This document shows positions 8,458 to 17,994 of a stretch of 34,152 bases of DNA, one piece after another. A program made the position numbers and the translations under genes. The DNA is from Pontibacillus marinus BH030004 = DSM 16465. Lineage in GTDB: Bacteria > Bacillota > Bacilli > Bacillales > BH030062. The stretch is from positions 117,346 through 151,497 of the forward strand of contig NZ_KE384331.1 of the NCBI RefSeq assembly GCF_000425225.1, written 5' to 3'. The notes under the pieces are model-generated. The model had not been told where the DNA came from and made no database searches. It saw only the letters and a program-made list of their open reading frames with translations. The stretch's first letter is position 1. Each line of letters opens with the position of its first letter.

Positions 8458-8829
8458 ATGAAGAGAAACCCAGTTATGCCATATGCTCTAATCGCAGTAC
8501 TCGGCCTAACCCTTATGATTGTGATTTCTTTTGTTGGTTTAAACCAGATGGATCAAGTTAAAGGTGATCATGGTGGCGAGAAGAAAGAGGAAGAAGCAGC
8601 TACTACGGACCCGGAAAAAATTTATAGTCAAAACTGTGCTAGTTGTCATGGTTCTGATTTATCAGGTCAAGTAGGTCCAAGCCTAAAAACAATTGGTTCA
8701 AAATATTCTAAAGAAGAAATTCAAGGTATTATCGAAGACGGAAAAGGTTCTGCAATGCCTGCATTTAAAGGTAAGTTGAAGTCAGAACAAATTAAAAGCT
8801 TAACGAATTGGCTTTCTGAAAAGAAATAA
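8458..8829 (+). CDS. cccA: Membrane-anchored cytochrome c550
   Basis: This small c-type cytochrome carries electrons on the outer face of the membrane towards cytochrome oxidase. The 123 residues start with an uncleaved transmembrane anchor (about 8-28). A charged linker (about 37-56) follows, then one heme domain with CASCHG (about 61-66) and the distal ligand region [10 protein letters not shown], whose Met is the expected sixth ligand. It is the usual length for B. subtilis CccA, which also lies just downstream of sigA. The ATG follows AAGGAGG (8442-8448). Confidence 0.93.
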   Translation: MKRNPVMPYALIAVLGLTLMIVISFVGLNQMDQVKGDHGGEKKEEEAATTDPEKIYSQNCASCHGSDLSGQVGPSLKTIGSKYSKEEIQGIIEDGKGSAMPAFKGKLKSEQIKSLTNWLSEKK

Positions 8830-8842
8830 TTAAGAGATTGAA

Positions 8843-8877
8843 GAGCCTTCTGATCCTTTCAGAAGGCTTTTCTTTTT
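8843..8877 (+). terminator. Terminator of cccA
   Basis: GCCTTCTGA pairs with TCAGAAGGC (8845-8853 with 8859-8867), followed by TTTTCTTTTT. Confidence 0.9.
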
Positions 8878-8927
8878 AGAGAGTGAAAAACATAATGTTT
8901 GAAAGAATAAAGAAGTGGTGATAACAA

Positions 8928-9635
8928 TTGAAACAAATACAACTTTCTAAAAGATTGAAAAAAGTTGCGTCATACTTACCGGAATCAGCATTGTTTGCTG
9001 ATATTGGCTCTGATCATGCGTATCTACCATGTCATGTGTGTATTCATGATTCATCTGCACGTGCTATTGCTGGTGAAGTAAACGAAGGGCCGTTTCAAGC
9101 TGCTGTCAATCAAGTTACAGAACAAGGATTACAAGGACGCATTGAAGTTCGAAAAGGAGACGGATTAAGTGTCATTGAGCAAGGTGAAGTCGAACAAGTC
9201 ACTATTGCTGGTATGGGCGGAAAGTTGATTCGTCATATACTTGAGGACGGTAAGGATAAGCTTTCGAAAACAGACCGTATCATTACGCAACCCAATATTG
9301 ATGCTAGAGTATTAAGGCAATGGTTTATCCAGCATAACTATGTTCTCATTCATGAAGATATTCTAGAAGAAGATGGTCATATCTATGAGATACTCGTAGC
9401 GGATAGAGGGGATCCATTAGCTCCCTACACAGATGAAAGAGAAAAGGAACTGTTCTTTGGACCGTTTCTCTTAAAGGAGAAAGATTCGGCCTTCATTAAA
9501 AAATGGAAGCATGAGCGTGATAAATTAGTGAAGATAACGGAACAAATGAGGCTGGCAACCCAACCTGATGAGAACAAGATAAGGCAATTTCAAAATCAGA
9601 TTAAATGGATTGAGGAGGTCTTAAATGATGAGTAA
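8928..9635 (+). CDS. trmK: tRNA (adenine(22)-N(1))-methyltransferase TrmK
   Basis: TrmK uses S-adenosylmethionine to methylate N1 of A22 in the D-loop of tRNAs. The 235 residues have a class I methyltransferase fold with motif I VADIGSDHAYLP-like (ADIGSDHAYLP, about 24-34) and a second motif VTIAGMGGKLI. The QPN following ITQPN fits the catalytic NPPF-like position of the family. A helical C-terminal extension ends it. The start is TTG at 8928, supported by GTGGTGAT (8914-8922). Its last 11 bases overlap yqfO, so the two are coupled. Confidence 0.94.
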   Translation: MKQIQLSKRLKKVASYLPESALFADIGSDHAYLPCHVCIHDSSARAIAGEVNEGPFQAAVNQVTEQGLQGRIEVRKGDGLSVIEQGEVEQVTIAGMGGKLIRHILEDGKDKLSKTDRIITQPNIDARVLRQWFIQHNYVLIHEDILEEDGHIYEILVADRGDPLAPYTDEREKELFFGPFLLKEKDSAFIKKWKHERDKLVKITEQMRLATQPDENKIRQFQNQIKWIEEVLNDE

Positions 9636-10749
9636 CATTGCAACAGGACAGCAAATCATTAATTGGTTTGAACAATTAGCACCAAAGCATTTAGCAATGG
9701 ACAAAGATCCAATCGGGATTCAAGTAGGAACTCTTAACAAAAAAGTAAATAAAGTTATGGTCACATTAGATGTGTTAGAGAATGTTGTAGATGAAGCTAT
9801 TAAGAATGACGTCGACCTAATCATAGCACACCATCCATTACTTTATGTGCCTTTAAAACAGGTGAATCCTGACCATGAGAAAGGACGAATCGTTCAGAAA
9901 CTCTTGAAGCATGATATTACGGTATATGCTGCTCATACAAATCTTGATGTCACTAAAGGTGGCGTAAATGAAGCATTGTGTGAAGCTCTTGGGGTGGAAC
10001 CAAAAGATATTTTAGTGGAAACGGGAAGTGAGAAGCTATATAAATTAGCTGTCTATGTCCCTGAAACGCATCAGGATCAACTGAGATTAGCCTTGGGTGA
10101 TGCTGGAGCAGGTCACATAGGGGATTATAGTCACTGTATCTTCCAAACACCTGGGACTGGATCTTTTAAACCATTAGATGGTACAAACCCTTATATCGGC
10201 ACACAAGGTGAAATCGAGAAAGTCGAAGAAGTTAAAATGGAAACGATTGTTCCTCAATCACTCTTAACTAGTGTGTTGAAAGTTATGGAAGAGGAACACC
10301 CTTATGAAGAAGTCGCTTACGATCTATTTCCACTTGAAAACAAAGGTGAAAAACAAGGGGCAGGTCGAATCGCTAAACTAGATGAACCTAAGACATTGCG
10401 CGAATTAGCAGAGCATGTGAAACAGTCATTAGAAGTTCCAACATTAAGAGTAGTTGGAGATCTTGATAAAAAGGTAGAAACAATTGCTGTATTAGGTGGT
10501 GATGGAAACAAGTTTATCTCCCAAGCAAAACGTAAGGGAGCGGATGTTTTCATTACTGGTGATTTGTATTTCCACGTCGCTCACGATGCATTAGGTATGG
10601 GGCTTAATGTTATCGACCCTGGACACCATGTTGAGAAGGTGATGAAGAAGAAAGTTAAAGACTACCTTCAAGCCGAATTTGAGAAGCAAGGTGTAGATAC
10701 AGAGCTCATGGTATCTCAAGTAAATACAGAGCCTTTTCAATTTATTTAA
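9625..10749 (+). CDS. yqfO: Nif3-like dinuclear metal protein YqfO
   Basis: This 374-residue member of the NIF3/DUF34 family was once labelled GTP cyclohydrolase 1 type 2; the true role is unsettled. The two halves of the metal site are visible: AHHPLLY and AAHTNLDVTKGG near the N-terminus, and GDLYFHVAHDA...DPGHHVEK near the C-terminus. A CutA/PII-like insert lies between them (about 125-230), as in other Bacillus YqfO proteins. Start codons at 9625 and 9628 are both possible after GAGGAGG (9612-9618). It overlaps trmK by 11 bases. Confidence 0.93.
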   Translation: MMSNIATGQQIINWFEQLAPKHLAMDKDPIGIQVGTLNKKVNKVMVTLDVLENVVDEAIKNDVDLIIAHHPLLYVPLKQVNPDHEKGRIVQKLLKHDITVYAAHTNLDVTKGGVNEALCEALGVEPKDILVETGSEKLYKLAVYVPETHQDQLRLALGDAGAGHIGDYSHCIFQTPGTGSFKPLDGTNPYIGTQGEIEKVEEVKMETIVPQSLLTSVLKVMEEEHPYEEVAYDLFPLENKGEKQGAGRIAKLDEPKTLRELAEHVKQSLEVPTLRVVGDLDKKVETIAVLGGDGNKFISQAKRKGADVFITGDLYFHVAHDALGMGLNVIDPGHHVEKVMKKKVKDYLQAEFEKQGVDTELMVSQVNTEPFQFI

Positions 10750-10754
10750 AGATT

Positions 10755-10788
10755 AAGGTAGAACATCTCATGGTGTTCTGCCTTTTTA
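10755..10788 (+). terminator. Terminator of trmK-yqfO
   Basis: AAGGTAGAACA pairs with TGTTCTGCCTT (11 bp, one G-U, 8-base loop), followed by a T run. Confidence 0.85.
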
Positions 10789-10792
10789 ATAT

Positions 10793-10834
10793 ATAAAAAA
10801 GGTGCTTCAGAAATCAGCCATTCCAAAGCACCTT
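10793..10834 (-). terminator. Terminator of ispH
   Basis: On the minus strand AAGGTGCTT (10826-10834) pairs with AAGCACCTT (10799-10807) around an 18-base loop and runs into TTTTTTATAT. It faces the yqfO terminator. Confidence 0.75.
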
Positions 10835-10844
10835 GAAAATAATA

Positions 10845-11792
10845 TTAAGCTTTTTTGGTTTTAACCTTAGGCAAGATCTTACGTTGTTCAACCTTAGAAG
10901 TGCGATCCCATGTTTCAGGATCATTTACATCATATTTCTCGATAAACTTAATGACTTCTTTAACAAGGGGCGTTGGAGTCGAAGCGCCAGCTGTAATCGC
11001 TACTTTTTCAACTCCTTCAAGCCATTCATATTCAATCTCACTTACATCAGAGATACGATAAGCTTTTGTTCCAGCTTTTTCTTCAGATACTTGTTGTAGG
11101 CGACATGAGTTATTACTTCTAGGGTCTCCGACAACAAGAGTTAGATCTGCTTCTCCAGCTTGTTCAGCAACCGCTTCCTGTCTGACTTGAGTTGCCATAC
11201 AGATTTCTTGGTGCATTTCAGTTTGTGGAAACTTATTTTGGACAGCTACCATGACATCATAAACATCCCACTGACTCATTGTGGTTTGGTTTGTTACCAT
11301 CACTTTATCGCTTGTGACATTCAAGTCTTTAACATCATCTTCGTTCTGAATAAGATGTACGTGGTCAGGTGCAACTCCTACAGCTCCCTCTGGCTCAGGG
11401 TGCCCTTTTTTGCCGATATAAACAATTTCATAACCTTTTGCAACTTGTTCGCGTATTAAATCATGGGTGTTTGTCACATCTGGGCATGTTGCGTCTAAGA
11501 CGGTTAGACCTTTTTCTTCAGCACGCTTCTTCACTTCTGGTGATACGCCATGAGCGGTGAATATGACGGTTCCCTCATGAATATCTTCCAGTAGCTCTAA
11601 GCGGTTTTTCCCATCTAATGTTACAACACCTTCTTCTTCAAATGCTTCGGTTACATGCTGATTATGGACAATCATCCCTAAAATATATAAAGGACGAGGT
11701 AAATTTGGGTCCTTAGAGGCGTTTCGAGCGATGACCATCGCATCCACGACTCCGTAGCAGTATCCTCTAGGAGCAATTTTAATTACTTCCAT
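10845..11792 (-). CDS. ispH: 4-hydroxy-3-methylbut-2-enyl diphosphate reductase IspH
   Basis: IspH is the last enzyme of the MEP isoprenoid pathway. It reduces HMBPP to IPP and DMAPP with a [4Fe-4S] cluster. The 315 residues show the three cluster cysteines in GYCYGV (about 12), [13 protein letters not shown] and the [12 protein letters not shown] context, plus the substrate motif SNNSCRL. The start is the ATG at 11792, after minus-strand GAGGGGG; an ORF start 13 codons upstream has no SD and an atypical acidic N-terminus. The partner ispG lies at 16283-17371. Confidence 0.96.
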   Translation of the reverse strand: MEVIKIAPRGYCYGVVDAMVIARNASKDPNLPRPLYILGMIVHNQHVTEAFEEEGVVTLDGKNRLELLEDIHEGTVIFTAHGVSPEVKKRAEEKGLTVLDATCPDVTNTHDLIREQVAKGYEIVYIGKKGHPEPEGAVGVAPDHVHLIQNEDDVKDLNVTSDKVMVTNQTTMSQWDVYDVMVAVQNKFPQTEMHQEICMATQVRQEAVAEQAGEADLTLVVGDPRSNNSCRLQQVSEEKAGTKAYRISDVSEIEYEWLEGVEKVAITAGASTPTPLVKEVIKFIEKYDVNDPETWDRTSKVEQRKILPKVKTKKA

Positions 11793-11848
11793 GTTCGGTT
11801 CCCCCTCTAACTCCTCGAGTTCATCTCTCATACAAAGTTTCTTATTAT

Positions 11849-11877
11849 ATTATAAAGGGAAAATCCTTATATTACAA
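11849..11877 (-). promoter_or_regulatory. Promoter of ispH
   Basis: On the minus strand TTGTAA (11872-11877), a 17-base spacer and TATAAT (11849-11854) form a good sigma-A promoter about 60 bases before the ispH ATG. Confidence 0.7.
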
Positions 11878-11929
11878 AGAGAGTCCACTAATAATAAAAG
11901 GAAAGATGGATTATTTGTCAAGACTCTAC

Positions 11930-11935
11930 TATAAT
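11930..11935 (+). promoter_or_regulatory. Candidate -10 element of cshB
   Basis: TATAAT lies 35 bases before the cshB ATG. The correctly spaced -35 region (TGGATT) is weak, and the better TTGTCA (11915-11920) is only 9 bases away. Confidence 0.4.
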
Positions 11936-11970
11936 AGAAAAGCAAGAGTAGAACGTAAAGGAGTACTAAA

Positions 11971-13293
11971 ATGACAGATCAAAAATTCAACTCATTTGGA
12001 TTACAACCAATGATGAATGATATTATTTCAAAATTAAATTTCCAGGAGCCTACACCTATCCAGCAAAAGGTGATTCCTTCAGTATTGCGCAATGATAGCA
12101 TCATCGGTCAATCACACACGGGTTCTGGTAAAACTCATGCATACCTAATCCCATTGCTTAATCAGATCGATGCTTCTAAAAAAGAAGTTCAGGTAGTTAT
12201 CACAGCACCAACAAGAGAGCTTGCAACACAAATATATAATGAAGTTCGTAAAATGATTCAATTAGGTGAGAAAGAACAAGACTGGCGCGCTAAGTTGCTT
12301 GTTGGTGGTACGGATAAGCAAAAGACTATGGAAAAGTTAAAGGAGCAGCCACAAATTGTTGTTGGTACACCAGGTCGCATCCTTGATCTAATCAAAGAAG
12401 GCGCACTTGATTCTTACACAGCTAAATCCATGGTTATTGATGAAACCGATCTTATGTTAGATTTAGGCTTTATTGAAGATGTGGACCAGATTCTTGTGCG
12501 TATGGATCGAGAAGTTCAAATCTTAGTCTTCTCAGCAACGATTCCTGAGCGTCTTAAACCATTCTTGAATAAGTATCTTGAGAATCCGGCTCACATTCAT
12601 GCTGAAGAAAAGAAGCCTTCACCTGAAAATATGGAGCATAGGTTAATCCCTCTTCGCCACCGTGACAAAGCGGATATGATTATTAAAGTATCTGAACTAA
12701 TTCAGCCCTATCTGGCGATCATTTTCGCTAACAAAAAAGAGCGAGCTGATGAATTAGCAGCTGAGCTAACTCAAAAAGGGTTAGAAGTTGGTCTCATTCA
12801 TGGAGGATTATCTCCACGCGAACGTAAGCGTGTTTTAAAAGATATTCAAAATCTCCGTTATCAATACATTGTAGCAACGGATCTAGCAGCTCGTGGTATT
12901 GATATTCAGGGAGTAAGTCATGTAATTAACGCTGATTTACCTAAAGAAGAGGAGTTCTATATTCACCGCGTTGGGCGAACAGCTCGAGCTGGGTTAGAAG
13001 GTACAGCAATTAACCTTTATACGGATGAAGACGAAAAATTAATCGCTAAGCTTGAAAAATCCGGTATCCAATTTGATCGTTATGATATTAAAAAAGGCGA
13101 GTGGGAGCTCATTAAGGATTGGAATGAGCGTTCTTCCCGTAAAAAGCAAGAAAACGAAACAGATCGTGAAGCCTGGAAGAAAGTACGTAAGCCTAAAAAA
13201 GTGAAGCCAGGATATAAAAAGAAGATGAAGCGCCAGCAAGAAGCGATTAAAAAGAAAATGAACCCTAATCCGAAGAACAATCGAAGAAAATAA
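11971..13293 (+). CDS. cshB: DEAD-box RNA helicase CshB
   Basis: This ATP-dependent RNA helicase belongs to the CshB (YqfR) group, linked in Bacillus to cold growth and RNA turnover. The 440 residues show the Q motif EPTPIQQKVIP, Walker A SHTGSGKT, PTRELA, GTPGR, motif II DETD, motif III SAT, ARGIDIQG and motif VI HRVGRTARAG. A lysine-rich basic tail follows (about 385-440). Motif II is DETD, not the DEAD I remember for the B. subtilis protein; the catalytic D-E-x-D is kept. The ATG follows AAAGGAG. It is convergent with nfo. Confidence 0.93.
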   Translation: MTDQKFNSFGLQPMMNDIISKLNFQEPTPIQQKVIPSVLRNDSIIGQSHTGSGKTHAYLIPLLNQIDASKKEVQVVITAPTRELATQIYNEVRKMIQLGEKEQDWRAKLLVGGTDKQKTMEKLKEQPQIVVGTPGRILDLIKEGALDSYTAKSMVIDETDLMLDLGFIEDVDQILVRMDREVQILVFSATIPERLKPFLNKYLENPAHIHAEEKKPSPENMEHRLIPLRHRDKADMIIKVSELIQPYLAIIFANKKERADELAAELTQKGLEVGLIHGGLSPRERKRVLKDIQNLRYQYIVATDLAARGIDIQGVSHVINADLPKEEEFYIHRVGRTARAGLEGTAINLYTDEDEKLIAKLEKSGIQFDRYDIKKGEWELIKDWNERSSRKKQENETDREAWKKVRKPKKVKPGYKKKMKRQQEAIKKKMNPNPKNNRRK

Positions 13294-13301
13294 AACTTAG
13301 G

Positions 13302-13332
13302 AAGACTAATCAGTTACTGGTTAGTCTTTTTT
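13302..13332 (+). terminator. Terminator of cshB
   Basis: AAGACTAATCAG pairs with CTGGTTAGTCTT (12 bp, one G-U, loop TTA), followed by TTTT. Confidence 0.85.
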
Positions 13333-13404
13333 ATTGAAAAAAATTATGTAAATTTCATGTTTGATATTGTGGAAAATCAGGTAAATATGTCTAAAGAGTA
13401 CTCA

Positions 13405-13440
13405 GAATAAAAAACCCCTGATAAAAATACCAGGGGCTGT
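13405..13440 (-). terminator. Terminator of nfo
   Basis: On the minus strand CCCCTG (13431-13436) pairs with CAGGGG (13415-13420), followed by TTTTTTATT. Confidence 0.8.
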
Positions 13441-13450
13441 TCATAGGAGA

Positions 13451-14350
13451 TTAACTGTTTAACAGTTCTGATCTCCAATCAGTGAAGGTTTGAGATCGTA
13501 AGCTTTCGATTTCATATTGATAAGGAGGCTTTTTGTTTTTCTTATCTTCACCTACATATGGCGTTTCTAAAATCTTTGGAATATCGGCGAGTTTTGGATG
13601 ATGCACGATGTAGTTGAGTGCGTCAAATCCAATATAACCATATCCAATGTTCTCATGTCGGTCTTTACCTGCACCGCGTTCATTTTTACTGTCATTAATA
13701 TGAAGCACCTTCAGACGATCTAGACCAATGATTCGGTCAAACTCGTCCAAAACACCGTCAAAGTCATTGACGATGTCGTAGCCTGCATCATGGGTGTGAC
13801 AAGTATCAAAACATACGGAAAGCTTGTCGCTATCCTCCACACCTTCAATGATGGTGGCAATTTCTTCAAAACTACGTCCAAGTTCACTACCTTTACCAGC
13901 CATGGTTTCTAGAGCAATTTGGCATTTGGTATCTGGTTTGTTAGCGAATACTTCATTAAGACCTTTAATGATTTGTTGAAGGCCGACTTCTTGACCTTGG
14001 CTAACGTGGGAACCTGGGTGAAGTACAATTTGATTTGCTTTGTTTAAAGCTTCCACTCGTTCAATTTCATTTGTTAGGAAATCAACACCTAGCTCATAAA
14101 CGTGAGGTTTTACAGTGTTTCCGATATTAATGATATAAGCAGAGTGGACAACGATCTCTTCAATGTTTTGCTCTTCCATATGTGCGAGGCCAGCATCGAT
14201 GTTTAAGTCTTCGATTGCTTTACGTCTTGTGTTTTGTGGAGCACCTGTATAAATCATGAATGTATTAGCGCCATAAGAAGCGGCTTCTTCGCTCGCACCT
14301 TTTAGCATGTTTTTCCCACTCATAGATACGTGGGAACCTAGTTTTAACAT
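13451..14350 (-). CDS. nfo: Deoxyribonuclease IV (AP endonuclease)
   Basis: Endonuclease IV is a zinc enzyme that cuts 5' of abasic sites in base-excision repair. The 299 residues form a TIM barrel with the expected metal-binding segments: GSHVSMSG near the start, [29 protein letters not shown] and [20 protein letters not shown]. The start is the ATG at 14350 ([12 protein letters not shown]), with minus-strand GGGAG 8 bases upstream; an in-frame start 11 codons earlier lacks an SD. It lies beside yqfT, as in B. subtilis. Confidence 0.96.
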   Translation of the reverse strand: MLKLGSHVSMSGKNMLKGASEEAASYGANTFMIYTGAPQNTRRKAIEDLNIDAGLAHMEEQNIEEIVVHSAYIINIGNTVKPHVYELGVDFLTNEIERVEALNKANQIVLHPGSHVSQGQEVGLQQIIKGLNEVFANKPDTKCQIALETMAGKGSELGRSFEEIATIIEGVEDSDKLSVCFDTCHTHDAGYDIVNDFDGVLDEFDRIIGLDRLKVLHINDSKNERGAGKDRHENIGYGYIGFDALNYIVHHPKLADIPKILETPYVGEDKKNKKPPYQYEIESLRSQTFTDWRSELLNS

Positions 14351-14487
14351 AGTGACAACTCCCTTATCTGTATAATCAAACAAGCGATTACATAAGTAAT
14401 GATGCTGTTCATACTATAAAGAAATTAGGGGAATTGGTCAACTAATCGGTACGAGAAGAAAGATTAAAAGCGTAACGAGTGACAAGC

Positions 14488-14769
14488 TTAGAACCAGTGA
14501 GACAAGCCGTTTTCTTTTATGATTCCATGAAAAATTTTATTAACCTTTTGTGCTGTTTGAGGGTCAGTAATTTGAGCCAATTTTTTTAGGGCTTTCATAC
14601 GGTCTTGCTCATCTAATGGATTTAAATCTGTTTCCTTTAAAAACGCTATGATCTGTTCACCTTGTTTGGGGGTAATGGACACATTGTACGTGTTGGCATA
14701 GGAAATCAATTCATCAACGGTTAGAGTTTTCAATTTCTGTTTAACAACTTGTTTAATCATGTTTTTCAT
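14488..14769 (-). CDS. yqfT: DUF2624 family protein YqfT
   Basis: This 93-residue soluble, mostly helical, lysine-rich protein has no cysteine or membrane segment. Its pattern (KLKTLTVDELISYANTYNV ... QGEQIIAFLK) and its place upstream of nfo match the DUF2624/YqfT family of Bacillaceae. The function is unknown. The minus-strand SD GAGGG lies 5 bases before the ATG. The gap of 137 bases to nfo leaves open whether they share a transcript. Confidence 0.8.
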   Translation of the reverse strand: MKNMIKQVVKQKLKTLTVDELISYANTYNVSITPKQGEQIIAFLKETDLNPLDEQDRMKALKKLAQITDPQTAQKVNKIFHGIIKENGLSHWF

Positions 14770-14957
14770 AATATCCCTCTTTCCGTAGTCTGTCTTTTTT
14801 ATCCTATGAGTTAAATGAATGAAATGTGCCCATTAAATTTGGAGGATTATGGGTATTGAGTGTTTTCATTGCAATCCATCCAATCTTTCGTTAGTATAGT
14901 TGAGGTTCATGTGACTTTTGTCTGATATAGATATTCATTTTGAAAAGGAGGGGAATC

Positions 14958-15668
14958 ATGGCACGAATGAAGCCTTATGCAAATATGTTCCTTGTCTTTG
15001 TTTACATTACATTATGCTTTATGCTGATGCTTTACTTTTATAAAGAAAGAACCGTAGCATTGGAAAGTAAAAACAAACAATTAGCGAACCAGAATCAACA
15101 ATTAAAATCAGAGAATGATTACTTAATGTCTAGTCCTGAAGATTCTCAAAAGAAAAAGAACGGATACTATGTGTGGCCAGAACTTGATAAAATGGCGCAA
15201 AAGATGGTATCAGAAAGTGAAGGTAGGTTTAAAAAGTCATGGGCCTTATACTTAGTTAAAGAATCGAAACGGTATGATATTGATCCATACTTAGTGTACG
15301 AGCTATTGAAAGTTGAAACAGGAAATACATTTAATCCAAATTTAGTGGGTCCTCCAACGAAATATGGACGAGCTTATGGGATGTCCCAGTTCATGAAAAA
15401 TACGGCTCCTTGGATTGCGGAAATGGGTGGTTTGCCTTATGAAGAAGAATTGCTTTTTGACCCTTATTACTCCATGCAATTATCCTTTATTTATTTAGAT
15501 TATTTACATCATGAGTATGGCAATTGGGATGAGGCATTAACAGCATATCACCGTGGTATGGGCGGTTTAGAACAGTATAAGAAAGAACATGGACATGCAA
15601 AAAGCTGGTACGCTGAAAAAATTCAACGAAAAGCAAAATCACATGATGCAGTTGCAGCTGCACAATAA
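14958..15668 (+). CDS. Membrane-anchored lytic transglycosylase (SLT family)
   Basis: The 236-residue protein probably cuts the glycan strands of peptidoglycan outside the cell. It has an N-terminal transmembrane segment (about 9-29), a short heptad-like polar helix (KNKQLANQNQQLKSENDYL, about 37-55), and a transglycosylase domain (about 85-220). The domain shows the predicted catalytic Glu in LKVETG, the motif AYGMSQFM, and AYHRGMGG at the usual AYNxG position. The start is the ATG at 14958 after AAGGAGGGG; the TTG at 14940 is inside the pre-SD region. In B. subtilis zur and neighbours occupy this interval. Confidence 0.85.
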   Translation: MARMKPYANMFLVFVYITLCFMLMLYFYKERTVALESKNKQLANQNQQLKSENDYLMSSPEDSQKKKNGYYVWPELDKMAQKMVSESEGRFKKSWALYLVKESKRYDIDPYLVYELLKVETGNTFNPNLVGPPTKYGRAYGMSQFMKNTAPWIAEMGGLPYEEELLFDPYYSMQLSFIYLDYLHHEYGNWDEALTAYHRGMGGLEQYKKEHGHAKSWYAEKIQRKAKSHDAVAAAQ

Positions 15669-15680
15669 AAAGAATGAATA

Positions 15681-15708
15681 AAAAAAGCTCCTTTTAGGAG
15701 CTTTTTTT
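15681..15708 (+). terminator. Terminator of the lytic transglycosylase gene
   Basis: AAGCTCCT pairs with AGGAGCTT around TTT, flanked by an A run and a T run, so it could work in both directions. Confidence 0.85.
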
Positions 15709-15784
15709 AACATCACTTTCCACGTAAATGCTTGAGGGATCTCCATAAACTAAGGTTGCACCTCTAAAAGAAAGTGAGGGACAA

Positions 15785-16237
15785 ATGATGGATGAATCCA
15801 AGAAGAAGCATGAAGAACATGTGGACGAAACCCCTCATATTGATGATGAGGAAGCAAAAGAAATAAAAAACGTTGAAGATCATGAACTGAATGATCTTGA
15901 GGAAAGAGATACACTGGCAGATAGCCCAAGTTTATTACCTGGTACGGATGATGTTGAGTTTGCTCAAGAAGCGGCAATTGATAACAAAACAGTACGTGAA
16001 CCGGTAAAATCAGGTGAAAAAGAAACAGACATGGATAATGATGTCCATGCGGGCATGGGGTGGTTAGCTGTTGTGCTATCCATCGTATCCTTCTTTATTA
16101 TGCCTGTCATTCTTGGAGCCGCAGGTGTCATTGTAGGATTTATGGCGAAGCGTAGAGGTGCAGATACGCTAGGGAATACAGCGATCATCGCAGGTGCCAT
16201 TTCCATTTTGCTCACCTTATTCTTTGCTCCATTTTAG
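15785..16237 (+). CDS. yqfX: YqfX-like membrane protein
   Basis: The protein has 150 residues. A very acidic, low-complexity N-terminal half (about 1-88) is followed by a glycine-rich double transmembrane hairpin (GWLAVVLSIVSFFIMPVILG ... TAIIAGAISILLTLFF). The layout and the position next to ispG match B. subtilis YqfX, of unknown function. The SD GTGAGGG precedes two adjacent ATG codons (15785 and 15788). It is convergent with ispG and shares a terminator with it. Confidence 0.75.
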   Translation: MMDESKKKHEEHVDETPHIDDEEAKEIKNVEDHELNDLEERDTLADSPSLLPGTDDVEFAQEAAIDNKTVREPVKSGEKETDMDNDVHAGMGWLAVVLSIVSFFIMPVILGAAGVIVGFMAKRRGADTLGNTAIIAGAISILLTLFFAPF

Positions 16238-16245
16238 ATCATAAT

Positions 16246-16279
16246 AAAGAGCAGCCTATTCGTTTAGGCTGCTCTTTTC
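16246..16279. terminator. Bidirectional terminator between yqfX and ispG
   Basis: AAAGAGCAGCCTA (16246-16258) pairs perfectly with TAGGCTGCTCTTT (16265-16277), with T runs available on the plus strand and T-rich sequence on the minus strand. Confidence 0.85.
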
Positions 16280-16282
16280 TAT

Positions 16283-17371
16283 TTAACCCTCTTTTTGAGC
16301 TAAATACTCTTCTGCAATACGGTCAACTTCAACTTTAAGTTCTTCAACCATCGTTTCTTCTGGAACTTTTCGAATGATTTCACCATGGCGGAATAATAAT
16401 CCTTCACCACGTGCTCCGGCAATACCGATATCAGCTTCACGCGCTTCACCTGGTCCGTTAACAGCACAGCCAAGTACAGCCACTTTAATCGGTGCTTTAA
16501 TGGTCTGAATATATTCTTCAACCTCATTTGCGATAGAAATTAAATCAATTTCAATACGACCGCAAGTTGGGCAAGAAATTAAGGTAGCAGCATTATCTGA
16601 TAGTCCGAATGTTTTGAGTAACTCACGGCCTACTTTTACTTCTTCCACTGGGTCCGCACTTAGTGAAATGCGTAGCGTACTGCCAATTCCTTTACTTAGG
16701 ATAGCTCCTAAACCTGCTGAACTTTTTACCGTTCCAGCAAATTGTGTACCAGACTCCGTAATACCTAAGTGCAATGGATAAGAAATATGCTCAGCAGCTT
16801 TTTCGTACGCTTCAATAGCTAATCGCACGTCAGAAGCTTTTAGAGATACAATAATGTCATGGAAATCTAACTCTTCAAGAATTTGAATGTGATGAAGAGC
16901 ACTTTCAACCATTCCATCAGCAGTAGGATATCCATATTTCTCCAAAATACGTTTTTCTAAAGAACCAGCGTTAACTCCGATGCGGATCGGTACGCCTTTT
17001 TCTTTTGCTGCATTTACAACAGCTTCCACTTTACGACGTTTACCAATGTTACCTGGGTTAATACGGATCTTATCCGCACCACCTTCAATAGCTTTCAACG
17101 CTAAACGGTAGTCGAAGTGGATATCAACGACAAGTGGGATGTTGATTTGTTTTTTTATTTCAGAGATTGCATCAGCTGCGCGTTCATCCGGGCATGCTAC
17201 TCGGACAACTTGGCAACCTGCTTCTTCTAGTCGGTGTATTTCTTTAACTGTTGCTTCTACATCATGTGTTTTCGTTGTTGTCATGGATTGAATGACGACT
17301 TTGTCACTGCCACCAATTTGAAGATTCCCGACTTGTACGGGACGTGTATTTTCACGTGTTGTTATAGACAT
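16283..17371 (-). CDS. ispG: 4-hydroxy-3-methylbut-2-en-1-yl diphosphate synthase IspG
   Basis: IspG converts MEcPP to HMBPP, the penultimate step of the MEP pathway, using a [4Fe-4S] cluster. The 362 residues have the N-terminal TIM barrel ([36 protein letters not shown]). The C-terminal cluster domain has LISCPTCGR and [11 protein letters not shown], giving the three cluster cysteines. The ATG follows minus-strand AAAGGAG. yqfZ lies upstream on the same strand, 101 bases away. Confidence 0.97.
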   Translation of the reverse strand: MSITTRENTRPVQVGNLQIGGSDKVVIQSMTTTKTHDVEATVKEIHRLEEAGCQVVRVACPDERAADAISEIKKQINIPLVVDIHFDYRLALKAIEGGADKIRINPGNIGKRRKVEAVVNAAKEKGVPIRIGVNAGSLEKRILEKYGYPTADGMVESALHHIQILEELDFHDIIVSLKASDVRLAIEAYEKAAEHISYPLHLGITESGTQFAGTVKSSAGLGAILSKGIGSTLRISLSADPVEEVKVGRELLKTFGLSDNAATLISCPTCGRIEIDLISIANEVEEYIQTIKAPIKVAVLGCAVNGPGEAREADIGIAGARGEGLLFRHGEIIRKVPEETMVEELKVEVDRIAEEYLAQKEG

Positions 17372-17472
17372 ATAATCGCTCCTTTAACAATTGCGATAAA
17401 ACCAATTTTAAAAACATACCATGACCATTATAAGGGTATTAGAGAAAAATATGAAGTAACACACCTTCATTT

Positions 17473-17865
17473 TTACAGACGATTTGCAGTTTGTCTATAG
17501 ATAGGGAAGGTATAAATCTGGTTTGTCTTGATGTGATGCGGTTCTATATCAGGGTTTAAGTCTTCAAAGTCCTTGATCATTTGCTTAATTGTGACAGGTG
17601 GGCCGTCCGTATTTAATTTTTCAATTATGGAAAGAACCGTTTCACCAGCTGTAACCTTATGCTGGACGGTTTGATAGCGTTTGGTTCCGTGCTTCTTAGT
17701 TTCAGTTGTGGGTTCTTTTTCTGGCGCGTCCTGAACTTGTGTTTGTTGGGTCTGCTGATGAGCAGAACTCTTAGGGAATGTCCCGGTTGTCAAATCCTTA
17801 CCTATACTCACGACAAAGAGTACACAACAGAAAAAAATCAATAATTTTTTCCCTACTTCAATCAT
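17473..17865 (-). CDS. yqfZ: YqfZ-like LysM-type protein
   Basis: The 130-residue protein has one N-terminal hydrophobic segment (about 8-23), a Gln/Thr/Lys-rich linker, and a C-terminal module (about 68-125, VQHKVTAGETVLSIIEKLN ... NPDIEPHHIKTNQIYTFPIY) that looks like a diverged LysM domain. It probably sits on the outer surface of the membrane. The position upstream of ispG matches B. subtilis yqfZ. No catalytic domain is seen. Confidence 0.75.
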   Translation of the reverse strand: MIEVGKKLLIFFCCVLFVVSIGKDLTTGTFPKSSAHQQTQQTQVQDAPEKEPTTETKKHGTKRYQTVQHKVTAGETVLSIIEKLNTDGPPVTIKQMIKDFEDLNPDIEPHHIKTNQIYTFPIYRQTANRL

Positions 17866-17994
17866 TAGAAAGATCCCTCCAAGCTTCTGCGTTATAATAC
17901 TATTTCTACAAATGAGTTAAAATTCTTTCTTTTTTTGAAACAAAATTTAAATTGAATACGTATATAAGTTATTAAGACAAAAGAGGTGGACGGT

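Noticed and set aside
10833-11560. Plus-strand ORFs inside ispH
   Set aside because: They are antisense shadows of a clear ispH gene.
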